Shown: positions 16,314 through 25,380, counted from the first letter of the stretch. The stretch is 53,559 nt of DNA from Deltaproteobacteria bacterium (GCA_003973265.1 QNYZ01000076.1:1-53559), one strand, 5' to 3'. Notes: generated by a model not told the origin, from the sequence alone. Made by a program: numbers and translations.

Positions 16314-17702
16314 ATGGCAGAAAACCAAGAAGAATACGTTAAACCAAAGGTCGAAAATTTTGGGTGGCGTGAAATTTACAAAAAGGAGGACTGGTGGGCC
16401 ATCTGGCTGTCCCTGTTAATTATTTTTTCGGCCATGGCCCTCTATTTCGGCGGCAGCAGTTTAAAGCCGCTGGCCGTGACACCGGCCCGGTGGTCGAATT
16501 TCGGCCAGTTGTTCCATGATTTCGGAACGCACCTGCACTGGTATATTCTCCAGTTTATTTTCTGGGCGGCGGTTTTCAGTATCTCGACCAAGATCATGGG
16601 GTTTAAGACTTCGGAATTTCTCCTGTCGTTTATTTTTGTCTATATTATCTCCGTCATTATTTTTGCCATCGGCGCCTGGGACCAGGCACACCATTATAAC
16701 CTGGAGCCGCCGCTGGTCGCCCTGGTTATTGGGTTGATTATCGCCAATTTCTTCAAACTGCCGAAATGGATGGATACCGGCTTTCGGGTCGAGTATTACA
16801 TCAAGACCGGTATCGTCCTGCTAGGCGCCACCCTGCCGTTTACACTGATCATCTACGCCGGACCGGTAGCCATGATCCAGGCGACGGTGATCGCCGTGAC
16901 CACCTGCCTGGTGGTCTATTTTTCTGCCACCCGGATTTTTAAACTGGATCCGCGCCTGGCGGCCTGTCTGGGCGCCGGCGCTTCTGTCTGCGGCGTTTCG
17001 GGTACCATTGCCGTGGCCGGCGCCGTGCGAGCCAAAAAGGAATTTCCGGTGATCGCCATCACCCTGGTGATCTGCTGGGCGATCGTGATGATTTTTTTCC
17101 TGCCGTTTATGGGAAAGCTGATGAACCTTCACGCCGGTATCGTAGGGGCCTGGGTGGGAACTTCGGAATTCGCCGATGCCGCCGGATTTGCCGCGGCCCA
17201 GGCGTATGGCCTCATGGTGGGTATGGAAGAAATCGCGGTACGCGCCTTTACCCTGATGAAAGTGATCGGCCGGGATATCTGGATCGGCATCTGGGCGTTC
17301 GTGTTTGCCATCATTTCAGTGACCAAATGGGAAAAAGCGGATAACCTGGGCCAAAAACCCGATGCCATGGAAATCTGGTGGCGATTTCCAAAATTCGTTC
17401 TGGGTTTCTTTCTGGCATCTGCCATCATCACCATCGTGGTGCATTCGATTCCCATGCAGGAGTATCTCAAAGAGGTTAAGCCGGCCCTGGTGAATCCCAT
17501 CAAGGCCATGCGCACATGGGCGTTTATCTTCTGTTTTTTAAGCATCGGCCTGACGACACGGTTCCGTGAGCTGACGGCCGCCGGGGGACCGGCACTGAAA
17601 TCTTTTACCATAGGCGTTGTGGTCAACGTGATTCTGGGATTTATATTCTCGGTGCTCATTTTCGGCCATTACTGGTCTACCGCCTTGAACGTCGTCAAAT
17701 AA
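16314..17702 (+). CDS. YeiH-type putative sulfate exporter family membrane protein
   Basis: This 462-residue inner-membrane protein with about ten helices belongs to the family called PSE or YeiH/YadS (PF03601). The name implies sulfate export but direct evidence is thin. Signature stretches are LGAGASVCGVSGTIAVAGAV at about residue 222, and the segment GAWVGTSEFADAAGFAAAQ. An extra N-terminal part of about 80 residues with two helices precedes the core, making it longer than the roughly 350-residue YeiH. GGGAGGG sits before the ATG. A hairpin terminator follows at 17722. Its neighbours (sensor kinase, small sulfite reductase) hint at sulfur metabolism. Confidence 0.87.
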   Translation: MAENQEEYVKPKVENFGWREIYKKEDWWAIWLSLLIIFSAMALYFGGSSLKPLAVTPARWSNFGQLFHDFGTHLHWYILQFIFWAAVFSISTKIMGFKTSEFLLSFIFVYIISVIIFAIGAWDQAHHYNLEPPLVALVIGLIIANFFKLPKWMDTGFRVEYYIKTGIVLLGATLPFTLIIYAGPVAMIQATVIAVTTCLVVYFSATRIFKLDPRLAACLGAGASVCGVSGTIAVAGAVRAKKEFPVIAITLVICWAIVMIFFLPFMGKLMNLHAGIVGAWVGTSEFADAAGFAAAQAYGLMVGMEEIAVRAFTLMKVIGRDIWIGIWAFVFAIISVTKWEKADNLGQKPDAMEIWWRFPKFVLGFFLASAIITIVVHSIPMQEYLKEVKPALVNPIKAMRTWAFIFCFLSIGLTTRFRELTAAGGPALKSFTIGVVVNVILGFIFSVLIFGHYWSTALNVVK

Positions 17703-17721
17703 TCGTTGACCACCGTTCGTG

Positions 17722-17756
17722 AAAATCCGGGTGAGACGCTGTCCGCCCGGATTTTT
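17722..17756 (+). terminator. Rho-independent terminator after exporter gene
   Basis: The arms AAAATCCGGGTG and CGCCCGGATTTT pair around a 10-nt loop, and a run of T follows. The hairpin starts 20 bp after the exporter stop codon. Confidence 0.8.
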
Positions 17757-17826
17757 CGTGGAAACGGGCCCAACGAACAGGATAAAGACCTGTAAACCGT
17801 TTGGTTATAATCCGGCAGAGGTAAAA

Positions 17827-18051
17827 ATGAAAAAGAAAACCTGCAGTCAATGCTGCTTTTTCAACAACGATTCACAGTTTCTTGAAGACAGTTATGCAGG
17901 GCTCAACGCCTTGAGCTCTGCCTGGGGATGTGTTAGAGGAGATGCAGGGATTTGCAGCCTGCACGATGTTTATCTGTTCCCCCGGGGGACATGTGAATCG
18001 TTTCAGAAAAGGCCCGCAGATCACAGGCTGAAAAGTCGTCAGGCAGCATAA
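17827..18051 (+). CDS. Small cysteine-rich protein, function unknown
   Basis: This 74-residue protein has seven cysteines: CSQCC near the N-terminus, one in GCVRGDAG, one in GICSLHD and one in GTCESF. The spacing suggests a metal-binding or iron-sulfur-like site. It is cytoplasmic and has no membrane helix. I do not recognise the family. The chosen ATG has AGAGGT before it; a longer in-frame start at 17719 would run through the terminator hairpin and is rejected. It lies between the exporter and the sensor kinase on the same strand, but downstream of a terminator, so it must have its own promoter or depend on read-through. Confidence 0.65.
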   Translation: MKKKTCSQCCFFNNDSQFLEDSYAGLNALSSAWGCVRGDAGICSLHDVYLFPRGTCESFQKRPADHRLKSRQAA

Positions 18052-18293
18052 TCTTTATGGGGCCGTCACAAGTCCCGCACCGAGGGTTCGGAAACAACGC
18101 AGTGCCCCGGTTATGGCGATTTGCGATCTTGCCGGGCACAAATCTTCGACCGTACGCGCCCCTGGCAGATAGGTACAACCATAAGTGGCCGAATACGGAT
18201 TTCAGGCTATACCGATGGCGGTATGGCTTTTCGATATTTTGGATGCAACCGGGAAAGCCGGCCGCACGACGGCAGGCTTTGGCTTAGTGGATC

Positions 18294-20765
18294 ATGTGGC
18301 ATTTTCTCCCATCGGCGCGCGACCTGTCGCTGCAGCAAAAGTTTTTCTTTGCAATCGCCTCTGTTTTTATCGTCTTTGTATTGCTGACTTCATCGCTCGT
18401 ATACTTTCAGTTCAGACACGAATTGATAAACAAATCGTACGAGAAAACAAACCTTCTGATGGCTGAAGTCCGGGCGGCCCGTAAGTATGTCAAAGACATT
18501 CTTCGTCCCAAAATGTACGCGATCCTGCCGCGTGATGTCTTTATTGTAGAGGCCATGTCCACATCGTTTGTGAGCCGTAATGTCATGGATGATGTAGCCT
18601 CCATGTTCAAACAGATGCTTTACAAACGGGCATCCCTGAATCCCCGCACCCCGTCCAACCGCGCGGACCTGTTTGAAAAAAAAATGATCACGGATTACAA
18701 CCGCTCCCACAGCGTCAAAGAGTGGCAGGGAATCATTAAACGGGATGATCGCAGCTGGTTTGTTACCCTGCAGCCGGTTTACACGGAGAAAAGCTGTTTG
18801 CGTTGTCACGGAAACCCCGAAGATGCACCGGCCGACCTGTTGAGACGGTACGGCAACCAGGCCGGTTTTTACCGGAAAGTCGGGCAAGTGGCCGGGCTGG
18901 AGGTCGTCGCCATACCGGTGGACCGGGCCCTGGCGCAGATTCATCGTATTTTTTTCTTTATCCTGGGTGCAGGCATTTTTTCACTCCTGTTTCTGTTTTT
19001 ACTGGTGGGGGCCTTTTTTGAAAAATTTGTCCATCACCCCTTAAAAAATCTGAGTAGTTTTTGTAAAAGCGTGGCGCAGGGCGAAAAAAGCCTGAACGAC
19101 CCGGTCAAGATGGATTCGCATGATGAAATAGGGGAGGTTGCACTTTCCTTTTATGAACTCATGGCCCATCTGCAAGAAACCCAGCAGGAGCTGAAAAGCC
19201 ATTCGGAGGGCCTGGAATCGCTGGTGAAACAGCGTACCCGGGAGCTCAATCAAAATCGGAAGTTTCTGGAAACAGTTATCGCCACGGCACCGATCGGTTT
19301 TTTGATCATTGACGACACACAGCGAGTTACGTTCTGGAATTCAGCGGCCGCGCAGATCACCGGGATATCTTCTGAACGGGTTATCGGCAGAAAACTGAGT
19401 GAAGTTGACCTGCCCATTCCCGTAGATATTCAGTCGATAAAGCCTAAACACCTGCATATGTTCGAGCATCACTTTACCTCCACAGCGGGCCAGGTCGTGC
19501 ACGTTTTGATCAACAGTGCCGTACTTCCAACCGAACAGACCGCGTCATTTTCCCTGGTAGTCAATTTTATCGACATATCCGAAATGAAACTGCTGCATGA
19601 CGAATTGAACCACTATACCATGGAGCTGGAGTCTTTGATCGATGAAAAGGTGTCCCGCCTGCGCGAATCGGAACTGCGCTACAGGGAATTGTTTGAAAAT
19701 GCCAATGATGCCATCGTTTTTCTGGATTCGAAAACACTGCAAATCATTGATGCCAACCCCCGCTGGCTGAAACTTTCCGGTACGCAAAGACACGAGATCA
19801 ATGGACGACCCTTTTCACAATTTCTTATCCCGCGCAACGGTTCCAGTGCCGAAAAATGTCTGGAAAAGAGTCACTCGGCGGCCTGTACGCTCGAAATGGT
19901 CACCCATGGAAAAGACAAAATTTTTGTGGAGCTGATTTCGAGTTCGTTTTCGATGAACAACACGTCGTATGTAATGAGCATTATCCGTGACACGACCCGG
20001 CGAAAAAAGTTGGAAGAAAAAATTATCCGAACAAATTTTGAACTTAAAAAACGGAATCGTGCCCTGCGGGATTTGACCATCCGTCTTTCACAGGTCGAGG
20101 AGAATACAAGAAGAAAATTTGCCGGTGTCCTGCATGACCAGCTGGGACAGGACCTGGCCGCTATTAAGATCAACATTGGTATGCTGGCAAAACAGATGCA
20201 GGAACGGCATGATACACTGCACAGGGATTTGGGCAATATCCAGAAACTTCTCGACAAAGTGATTTCGATCACCCGGGATTTAACATCGGAAATGTATCCG
20301 ACAATTCTGGACAACCTGGGCCTGGTAGCGGCAATCAAATGGTATCTGGAAAACTACTCCAAAAAATTTCACATCACCGGTTCATTAGAAGAAGATGGTA
20401 ACGTTCAACGCCTGCTATTGCCGGTAGAGGCCCTGCTCTTCCGGTTGATTCAGGAAGCACTGCTCAATTGCGCCAAACACGCCCAGGCGACACACGTGAC
20501 CATTGTGATAAAGGCCGCTGCATCCGGGATGGAAATAGAAATCAGGGATAACGGGTGCGGATTCGAGCCGGGCCGTTTTGACGACCTGGAATACAACGGT
20601 AACATGGGGCTTCATATCATCCGGGAGAGAATGGATTATCTGGGCGGGGCGGTCACCATTTCCAGCCAACCCGGGGGCGGTACAAGTGTGAAATTAACAC
20701 TGCCGCTGAACAAACCGGGTGCGGAACACGTTGATCCGTATTCGCATAAAACAGCAACCGGCTGA
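18294..20765 (+). CDS. Membrane sensor histidine kinase with CxxCH periplasmic domain
   Basis: This 823-residue NarX/NreB-type kinase has a TM helix (about 17-40) and a periplasmic DUF3365/Tll0287-like domain with a c-type heme motif, CLRCH at 168-172. It continues with a second TM helix (about 218-242), HAMP, two PAS domains (about 315-430 and 460-575), a HisKA_3 dimerisation domain with the phospho-acceptor His in GVLHDQLGQDL, and an HATPase_c domain (N-box EALLNCAKHA, DNGCGF, GLHIIRERM). It probably senses redox state or a heme ligand such as NO, O2 or sulfite. An in-frame TAG at 18285 fixes 18294 as the earliest ATG. The cognate regulator follows 84 bp downstream. Confidence 0.92.
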   Translation: MWHFLPSARDLSLQQKFFFAIASVFIVFVLLTSSLVYFQFRHELINKSYEKTNLLMAEVRAARKYVKDILRPKMYAILPRDVFIVEAMSTSFVSRNVMDDVASMFKQMLYKRASLNPRTPSNRADLFEKKMITDYNRSHSVKEWQGIIKRDDRSWFVTLQPVYTEKSCLRCHGNPEDAPADLLRRYGNQAGFYRKVGQVAGLEVVAIPVDRALAQIHRIFFFILGAGIFSLLFLFLLVGAFFEKFVHHPLKNLSSFCKSVAQGEKSLNDPVKMDSHDEIGEVALSFYELMAHLQETQQELKSHSEGLESLVKQRTRELNQNRKFLETVIATAPIGFLIIDDTQRVTFWNSAAAQITGISSERVIGRKLSEVDLPIPVDIQSIKPKHLHMFEHHFTSTAGQVVHVLINSAVLPTEQTASFSLVVNFIDISEMKLLHDELNHYTMELESLIDEKVSRLRESELRYRELFENANDAIVFLDSKTLQIIDANPRWLKLSGTQRHEINGRPFSQFLIPRNGSSAEKCLEKSHSAACTLEMVTHGKDKIFVELISSSFSMNNTSYVMSIIRDTTRRKKLEEKIIRTNFELKKRNRALRDLTIRLSQVEENTRRKFAGVLHDQLGQDLAAIKINIGMLAKQMQERHDTLHRDLGNIQKLLDKVISITRDLTSEMYPTILDNLGLVAAIKWYLENYSKKFHITGSLEEDGNVQRLLLPVEALLFRLIQEALLNCAKHAQATHVTIVIKAAASGMEIEIRDNGCGFEPGRFDDLEYNGNMGLHIIRERMDYLGGAVTISSQPGGGTSVKLTLPLNKPGAEHVDPYSHKTATG

Positions 20766-20849
20766 CCTTGGCATTTTTCCCGCCAACAGAAGGATTAACA
20801 ACGGCGATCCACCGCCGACACAAAAATTTTCTTTAGGAGCCTGACAGCT

Positions 20850-21509
20850 ATGCACGCTCGTATCCTGCTTGCCGACGATCACAACCTGGTACGCCAGGGA
20901 TTTAAAGCCATTATTTCCCAGAAAAAGGATTACCAGATCGTCGGTGAGGCCGAAAATGGAAGAGAAGCCATCGACAAGTCGCTGCAGTTAACACCCGAAA
21001 TCGTCATCATGGATATCCGCATGCCCCACATTAACGGGATCCTGGCCACCGAGGAAATTAAGAAACAATTGGAACATACTCAGGTCATCATTTTATCCAT
21101 GTACCAGGAAAAACAGTATGTCCTGAACGCCTTTGTCGCCGGCGCCATGGGATATTTAATAAAAGATGCGGCTGTCGATGAGCTGCTGGAGAGCATCGAC
21201 AACGTTCTGCATGGCCATATTTATATCAGCCCACCGGTCGCAAAATATGTGATTGACGATTACCGCCACCTGTTGAAACAAAAAAGTCCGTTCGATGCCT
21301 ACGATTCGCTGACATCCCGCGAAAAACAGATGCTGCAAATGATTGCCGAAGGAAAAACAACCAACGAGATTGCCGCAATCGCCGGTATCAGCCCCAAAAC
21401 CGTCAAGACGCACCGCAACGCCCTGATGCGTAAACTCGACATCCACGATATCGCCAGCCTGACACGCTATGCGCTGCAAAAGGGACTGATCCCCATTGAA
21501 GCGCACTAG
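20850..21509 (+). CDS. NarL/LuxR-type response regulator
   Basis: This 219-residue regulator has a receiver domain (residues 1-125: acidic pair DD at 9-10, phospho-acceptor D55 in IVIMDIRMP, Lys in YLIKDAA). Its C-terminal LuxR-type helix-turn-helix (about 150-212) contains LTSREKQMLQMIAEGKTTNEIA. It is surely the partner of the HisKA_3 kinase just upstream, since this pairing is standard. AGGAG lies before the ATG. Likely targets are nearby sulfur genes or its own operon, but no operator was identified. Confidence 0.95.
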   Translation: MHARILLADDHNLVRQGFKAIISQKKDYQIVGEAENGREAIDKSLQLTPEIVIMDIRMPHINGILATEEIKKQLEHTQVIILSMYQEKQYVLNAFVAGAMGYLIKDAAVDELLESIDNVLHGHIYISPPVAKYVIDDYRHLLKQKSPFDAYDSLTSREKQMLQMIAEGKTTNEIAAIAGISPKTVKTHRNALMRKLDIHDIASLTRYALQKGLIPIEAH

Positions 21510-21712
21510 GAAAAAGGTTCCCCCGTATGAATTACCGGGAAAGTTCAACCTGTATTAAATCCTGATCCAAATAGTATATACCTTGAATGGCTTTCCGCTC
21601 TTTCCGGGAAGCGATGAAATATTGACATATAGATTAATCGGCTGGTATTTATTAAAAATTCGGCATTTGGGCTTGAATGGCAATCATTGACACCTGAGCT
21701 GAGCGATTTTCC

Positions 21713-21792
21713 GGAAAACCATGTACCCGGGAAACCACGTGCCAGGGAAACCACGTGCCAGGGAAACCACGTGCCAGGGAAACCATGTGCCG
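21713..21792. repeat. 16-bp tandem repeat, five copies
   Basis: The unit GGGAAACCACGTGCCA occurs exactly at 21729-21744, 21745-21760 and 21761-21776. A variant with two changes follows at 21777-21792, and a more diverged copy precedes it at 21713-21728. Each copy has the palindromic core CACGTG or CATGTG. It could be an operator array or a simple slippage-generated repeat. Confidence 0.9.
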
Positions 21793-21824
21793 GGATATTT
21801 GGATGACACGGATTTGAAAAAAAC
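21785..21824 (+). repeat. Left copy of imperfect flanking repeat
   Basis: The sequence from ATGTGCCGGGATATT to the run of A resembles 22645-22682 on the other side of the sulfite reductase-like gene. The first 15 positions differ at one base, and the similarity then fades but includes GGATTTxAAAAAA. Confidence 0.5.
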
Positions 21825-21932
21825 CTCAGGCACCCGGGGGAAGTGCCTTTGACCCGTTATAGATGGGTGCGAGAGTAAGCTGACAATTCAGGTGACCGCA
21901 TCAAAAAGTGTGGATAAAAAGGATCGTCGACC

Positions 21933-22583
21933 ATGACGCAAAACAGCCGGATAGAGAATGAGAAAAAAAGCTTTGTCATTATTCCCGGCCGGGATATGGG
22001 GCTCCTGGCTGCTGAAGACTTAAGACACTTGGCGGACATCGCCCATGACTATGAAGTCCCGGCTGTAAAGATCACCGGCGCTCAACGGATCGCCTTTCTG
22101 GGTGTTGCCGAAAGCCGCCTGGGTGCGCTTAATAAAGATCTAGGATTGCCCGCTACGATGCCCCATGACCGGGGAAAAATTCATTATGTACAGTCTTGTC
22201 CGGGTAACCGCTGGTGTAAATTCGGGATATCGGATTCGCCGGCGATGGGTAAGAAGGTTGCTGCGTTGCATTTTAATCGTCCATTGCCTTACAAAGTCAA
22301 AGTCGGGATTTCCGGATGCACGATCTGCTGCTGTGAGTCATGGGTTCGGGACGTGGGGCTGATCAGGGGGCGATCGGGATGGAAACTAATTTTTGGTGGC
22401 AATGCGGCAGCTGCGCCGCGCATCGGTGATGTGATTGCCGACGGCCTGAACGACAGGGAAGCAATTGACCTGATTGAAAAATGCCTGGCCGTTTACAGTG
22501 AGCAGGCAGGGAAAAACATCCGAAGTGCGCGATTTATCGAACAATTCGGCAGTGAAAAATTCAGAAAAAGTGTGCTCCAATAA
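21933..22583 (+). CDS. Small siroheme-type (assimilatory) sulfite reductase-like protein
   Basis: This 216-residue protein belongs to the nitrite/sulfite reductase superfamily and matches the length of the low-molecular-mass assimilatory-type sulfite reductase known from Desulfovibrio. It is cytoplasmic. The coupled siroheme-[4Fe-4S] ligands are all present: C89 and C95 in SCPGNRWC (C-x5-C), and C129 and C133 in GCTICC (C-x3-C). Extra cysteines occur at 132 and 134. The FGGN motif follows. It would reduce sulfite to sulfide or a similar substrate. AAGGAT precedes the ATG. Its physiological role beside a dissimilatory pathway is unresolved; no partner gene is adjacent. Confidence 0.88.
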   Translation: MTQNSRIENEKKSFVIIPGRDMGLLAAEDLRHLADIAHDYEVPAVKITGAQRIAFLGVAESRLGALNKDLGLPATMPHDRGKIHYVQSCPGNRWCKFGISDSPAMGKKVAALHFNRPLPYKVKVGISGCTICCCESWVRDVGLIRGRSGWKLIFGGNAAAAPRIGDVIADGLNDREAIDLIEKCLAVYSEQAGKNIRSARFIEQFGSEKFRKSVLQ

Positions 22584-22644
22584 CAATCCGTTTCAATCAA
22601 TTATTGACCTGTAAATTAACTGGATTGAACAAACGTCCGAGACG

Positions 22645-22682
22645 ATGTGCCAGGATATTCAGGTGATGGGATTTCAAAAAAC
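22645..22682 (+). repeat. Right copy of imperfect flanking repeat
   Basis: ATGTGCCAGGATATT and the following GGGATTTCAAAAAA resemble the left copy at 21785-21824. The two copies lie in the same orientation on either side of the sulfite reductase-like gene. Confidence 0.5.
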
Positions 22683-22850
22683 AGAGATACCTCTGGGATG
22701 AAAACCCCTTGAACATATTAAATATTATAGATTTCTCAGCGATCAATGGACGGGTTCGGAGTGCGCTGGCAATCGTTCAACTCAGGAGCAGCGACAGCAT
22801 CGATCCTGTCCTTTAAAAAATTTATCAGACCGGCATCCCGAAAGTGTTTT

Positions 22851-22889
22851 CATCAATATTACAGGCCGTGACCGCCTTTAATATTGATG
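22851..22889. promoter_or_regulatory. 11-bp inverted repeat with nested inner arms
   Basis: CATCAATATTA (22851-22861) and TAATATTGATG (22879-22889) are perfect inverted copies separated by 17 nt. Within the spacer AGGC and GCCT pair again. No T run follows, so it is not a classical terminator. It may be an operator or a structured RNA element. Confidence 0.4.
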
Positions 22890-23363
22890 CGAGGGCTCAC
22901 TTGACATTTTCCGGCAGCAGACACATAGTACCAGACAGTTTTGGAGACATTGCCCGTCTTCAGTGATTAAAAATGCAGAAAAGGGTTTTTTATCGTTCTC
23001 CCTGCCAGGGGAATGCACCGCCTGGCTCTCATTTTTTCAAGACCGCCGGGTGTCTCAATCGAGGTGTGGCATGTTACTTACAATCAAAAGGTATCATCAG
23101 CTGTCTATTGACAAACTGCCCCGTGTATCCGTCAATTCAGATACATTCCATAAAAATCTTCGATGCGCCCCGGCGCACCAGCTGCTGGGCATCCCATTTC
23201 ATCTCGCACCATAGCCTGTCATCCCCCCGCTTACCCGGGATAATTTTTTAAGCCCCGAAAGCCCGGATACTCCAGGGGATTCCCTTTCAGGGTTTTGTCC
23301 AATGTGCACAGACTCATCTTGATTACAAAAGAGAAAAAATAAGATCATTTAAAAGGATACGCC

Positions 23364-24428
23364 ATGTCAAATCAATCACTTATCCCCTCCCCTTCTCCGA
23401 CACACACCGCAGCCCGGCCTTCAACCGCCGGGGAAGGCACGCCAGCCTCCATTCAGGAGATCAATGCGGTGGTCAAAGAGGCCTCGGCCTGGGTTCCATT
23501 GCTTAAATCTGAAATAGGCAAGATCATTATCGGCCAGCAGCACCTGGTTGACCGGCTCCTGATCGGCCTGCTTGCGGGCGGCCATATCCTGTTGGAGGGG
23601 CTTCCCGGCCTGGCCAAGACCCTGGCGGTCAAGACGCTGGCATCTGCCATATCCACCGATTTCAGGCGGATCCAGTTCACCCCGGACATGCTGCCCGCCG
23701 ATATTATCGGTACCGAAATCTATAATCCGCGTGCCACCGGATTTGAGGTCAAGAAGGGGCCGATTTTCGCTTCCATGATCCTGGCCGATGAAATCAACCG
23801 GGCCCCGTCCAAGGTTCAGTCGGCCCTGCTTGAAGCCATGCAGGAAAAACAGGTGACCATCGGCGAAGAGAGCTTCACCCTGCCGAACCTTTTCCTGGTG
23901 CTGGCAACCCAGAACCCCATTGAGCAGGAGGGCACCTATCCCCTGCCCGAGGCCCAGGTCGACCGGTTCATGCTCAAGGTGGTTGTCGATTATCCCAGCC
24001 GGGACGAAGAACGGCTGATCCTGGATACGGTTGCCCATACCGATGCGATACCCCCGGTCCGGCCGGTTATTGGGGCCGAAGACGTCCTGGCCGCCCGACG
24101 CGTCGTAGATACCGTCTATCTTGATGACCGGATCAAGGATTATATCGTCTCACTCATCTTTGCCACCAGGGAGCCGGAAAATGCCGGTCTTGACCTCAAG
24201 GGATACATTGAAACCGGGGCCTCTCCCAGGGCGACCATCAACCTGAAGGTAACGGCCAAATGCATCGCCTTTCTCCAGGGCCGCGGGTATGTCATTCCCG
24301 ATGATATCAAGGCCTGCGCCCCGGATGTCCTGCGGCACCGTATCCGCATCAGCTACGAGGCGGAAGCCGAGGGAATCAGCAGTGAAGATATTGTGCGGCA
24401 GGTCCTTGAGACTGTACCGGTTCCCTGA
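23364..24428 (+). CDS. MoxR family AAA+ ATPase
   Basis: This 354-residue AAA+ ATPase is of the MoxR class, which acts as a chaperone for partner proteins carrying VWA domains. Walker A is GLPGLAKT (about residue 78), Walker B is ILADEINRAP, sensor 1 is LVLATQNPIEQEGTYPLPEAQ and the lid domain forms the C-terminus. A Ser/Pro-rich tail of about 35 residues precedes the AAA core. It is the first gene of a Bat-type operon. AAGGAT precedes the ATG. Its VWA partners would be the BatA and BatB proteins encoded just downstream. Confidence 0.96.
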   Translation: MSNQSLIPSPSPTHTAARPSTAGEGTPASIQEINAVVKEASAWVPLLKSEIGKIIIGQQHLVDRLLIGLLAGGHILLEGLPGLAKTLAVKTLASAISTDFRRIQFTPDMLPADIIGTEIYNPRATGFEVKKGPIFASMILADEINRAPSKVQSALLEAMQEKQVTIGEESFTLPNLFLVLATQNPIEQEGTYPLPEAQVDRFMLKVVVDYPSRDEERLILDTVAHTDAIPPVRPVIGAEDVLAARRVVDTVYLDDRIKDYIVSLIFATREPENAGLDLKGYIETGASPRATINLKVTAKCIAFLQGRGYVIPDDIKACAPDVLRHRIRISYEAEAEGISSEDIVRQVLETVPVP

Positions 24429-24465
24429 TGGCATCATCCGTGGTTGAAGACAAGGTACCCGTGTC

Positions 24466-25380
24466 ATGGAAGAGCAACTGACCCAGAAAATACTCAAAAA
24501 AGTTCGCCAGGTTGAGGTGCGGACCCGGCATCTTGTCGATGATACCCTTGCCGGCAGTTACCATTCGGTTTTCAAAGGCCGGGGTATGAATTTCGACGAG
24601 GTGCGGGAATATGTGCCGGGAGATGCCATCCGCACCATTGACTGGAATGTAACAGCCCGGACCGGTGTGCCCCATGTTAAGAAATTTACCGAGGAACGGG
24701 AGCTGACCATTCTTCTGGTCATTGACGTGAGCCATTCCGGCCTGTTTGGCTCGGGCGACGAAAGCAAGCGGGAGATGATGGCGGAACTCGGCTCTGTTCT
24801 GGCCTTTTCCGCTGTCCGCAACAATGACAAGGTCGGCCTTGTTCTCTTTTCCGATTTTGTTGAACTCTACATCCCGCCTAAAAAGGGACGGTCTCATATT
24901 CTGCGGGTAATCCGGGAGATTCTCTTCTTCCGCCCCCGGGGCAAGGGGACGGACATTGATCAGGCGCTGGACTTTGTCAACCGGGTCACCAGGCACAAAT
25001 GTGTCACCTTTCTGGTATCCGACTTCTGCCTGCCCGGTGATTATAAGGAGAACCTGACGGCGCTGCAGCCAAAACTCCGTCTGACCGGACGCCGACACGA
25101 TCTGATCGGTGTATCGGTGACCGATCCCAGGGAAAGAGACCTGCCCGATGTGGGGTGGCTCACCCTCGAAGATGCCGAAACCGGTGAGCAGATCCTGCTC
25201 AACACCGGTGACAGCCGGATCCGAAAGGCCTATGCCGACCTGGCCGCCGATCAGCATGAACATTTAAGGTCAACCATGCGTAAAAGTGGTATCGATCTGC
25301 TTGAGCTCTCCACCGGCAGCGCGTATATCCCTCCGCTGATCAGATTTTTCCGCTCGCGCACAAGGAGGCTCGGACGATGA
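24466..25380 (+). CDS. DUF58 (VWA-like) protein
   Basis: This 304-residue cytoplasmic protein is of the DUF58 family, nearly always encoded after moxR. The family core GMNFDEVREYVPGDAIRTIDWNVTAR is at about residues 40-65. A degenerate VWA fold follows with a MIDAS-like DVSHSG. No membrane helix is present. The function is unknown; it probably helps the MoxR ATPase remodel membrane-bound VWA proteins. It starts 37 bp after moxR, and its end overlaps the next gene by 4 bp. Confidence 0.93.
   Translation: MEEQLTQKILKKVRQVEVRTRHLVDDTLAGSYHSVFKGRGMNFDEVREYVPGDAIRTIDWNVTARTGVPHVKKFTEERELTILLVIDVSHSGLFGSGDESKREMMAELGSVLAFSAVRNNDKVGLVLFSDFVELYIPPKKGRSHILRVIREILFFRPRGKGTDIDQALDFVNRVTRHKCVTFLVSDFCLPGDYKENLTALQPKLRLTGRRHDLIGVSVTDPRERDLPDVGWLTLEDAETGEQILLNTGDSRIRKAYADLAADQHEHLRSTMRKSGIDLLELSTGSAYIPPLIRFFRSRTRRLGR

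Larger units (their letters stand above)
21510..21932. other. Repeat-bearing intergenic region
   Basis: This 423-bp gap holds the 16-bp tandem repeats (21713-21792), a copy of a sequence found again after the next gene (21785-21824), and a small hairpin AGGCAC/GTGCCT (21828-21848). No gene was seen. Confidence 0.6.
22584..23363. other. Long intergenic region before the moxR operon
   Basis: This 780-bp stretch contains the right flanking repeat and one long inverted repeat (22851-22889). Open frames of 83-92 codons at 22963-23251 have no family, no ribosome site and a composition unlike their neighbours, so they are not called. The moxR promoter should lie near its 3' end but is not obvious. 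Confidence 0.55.

Noticed and set aside
18185..18466. 93-codon frame overlapping the start of the sensor kinase
   Set aside because: It overlaps a well-supported kinase for most of its length and has no ribosome site.
21713..21792. CRISPR array between regulator and sulfite reductase-like gene
   Set aside because: The 16-bp units abut each other and there are no spacers or cas genes.
22963..23251. 83- and 92-codon plus-strand frames before moxR
   Set aside because: The overlapping frames show no family features or ribosome site and probably arise by chance.
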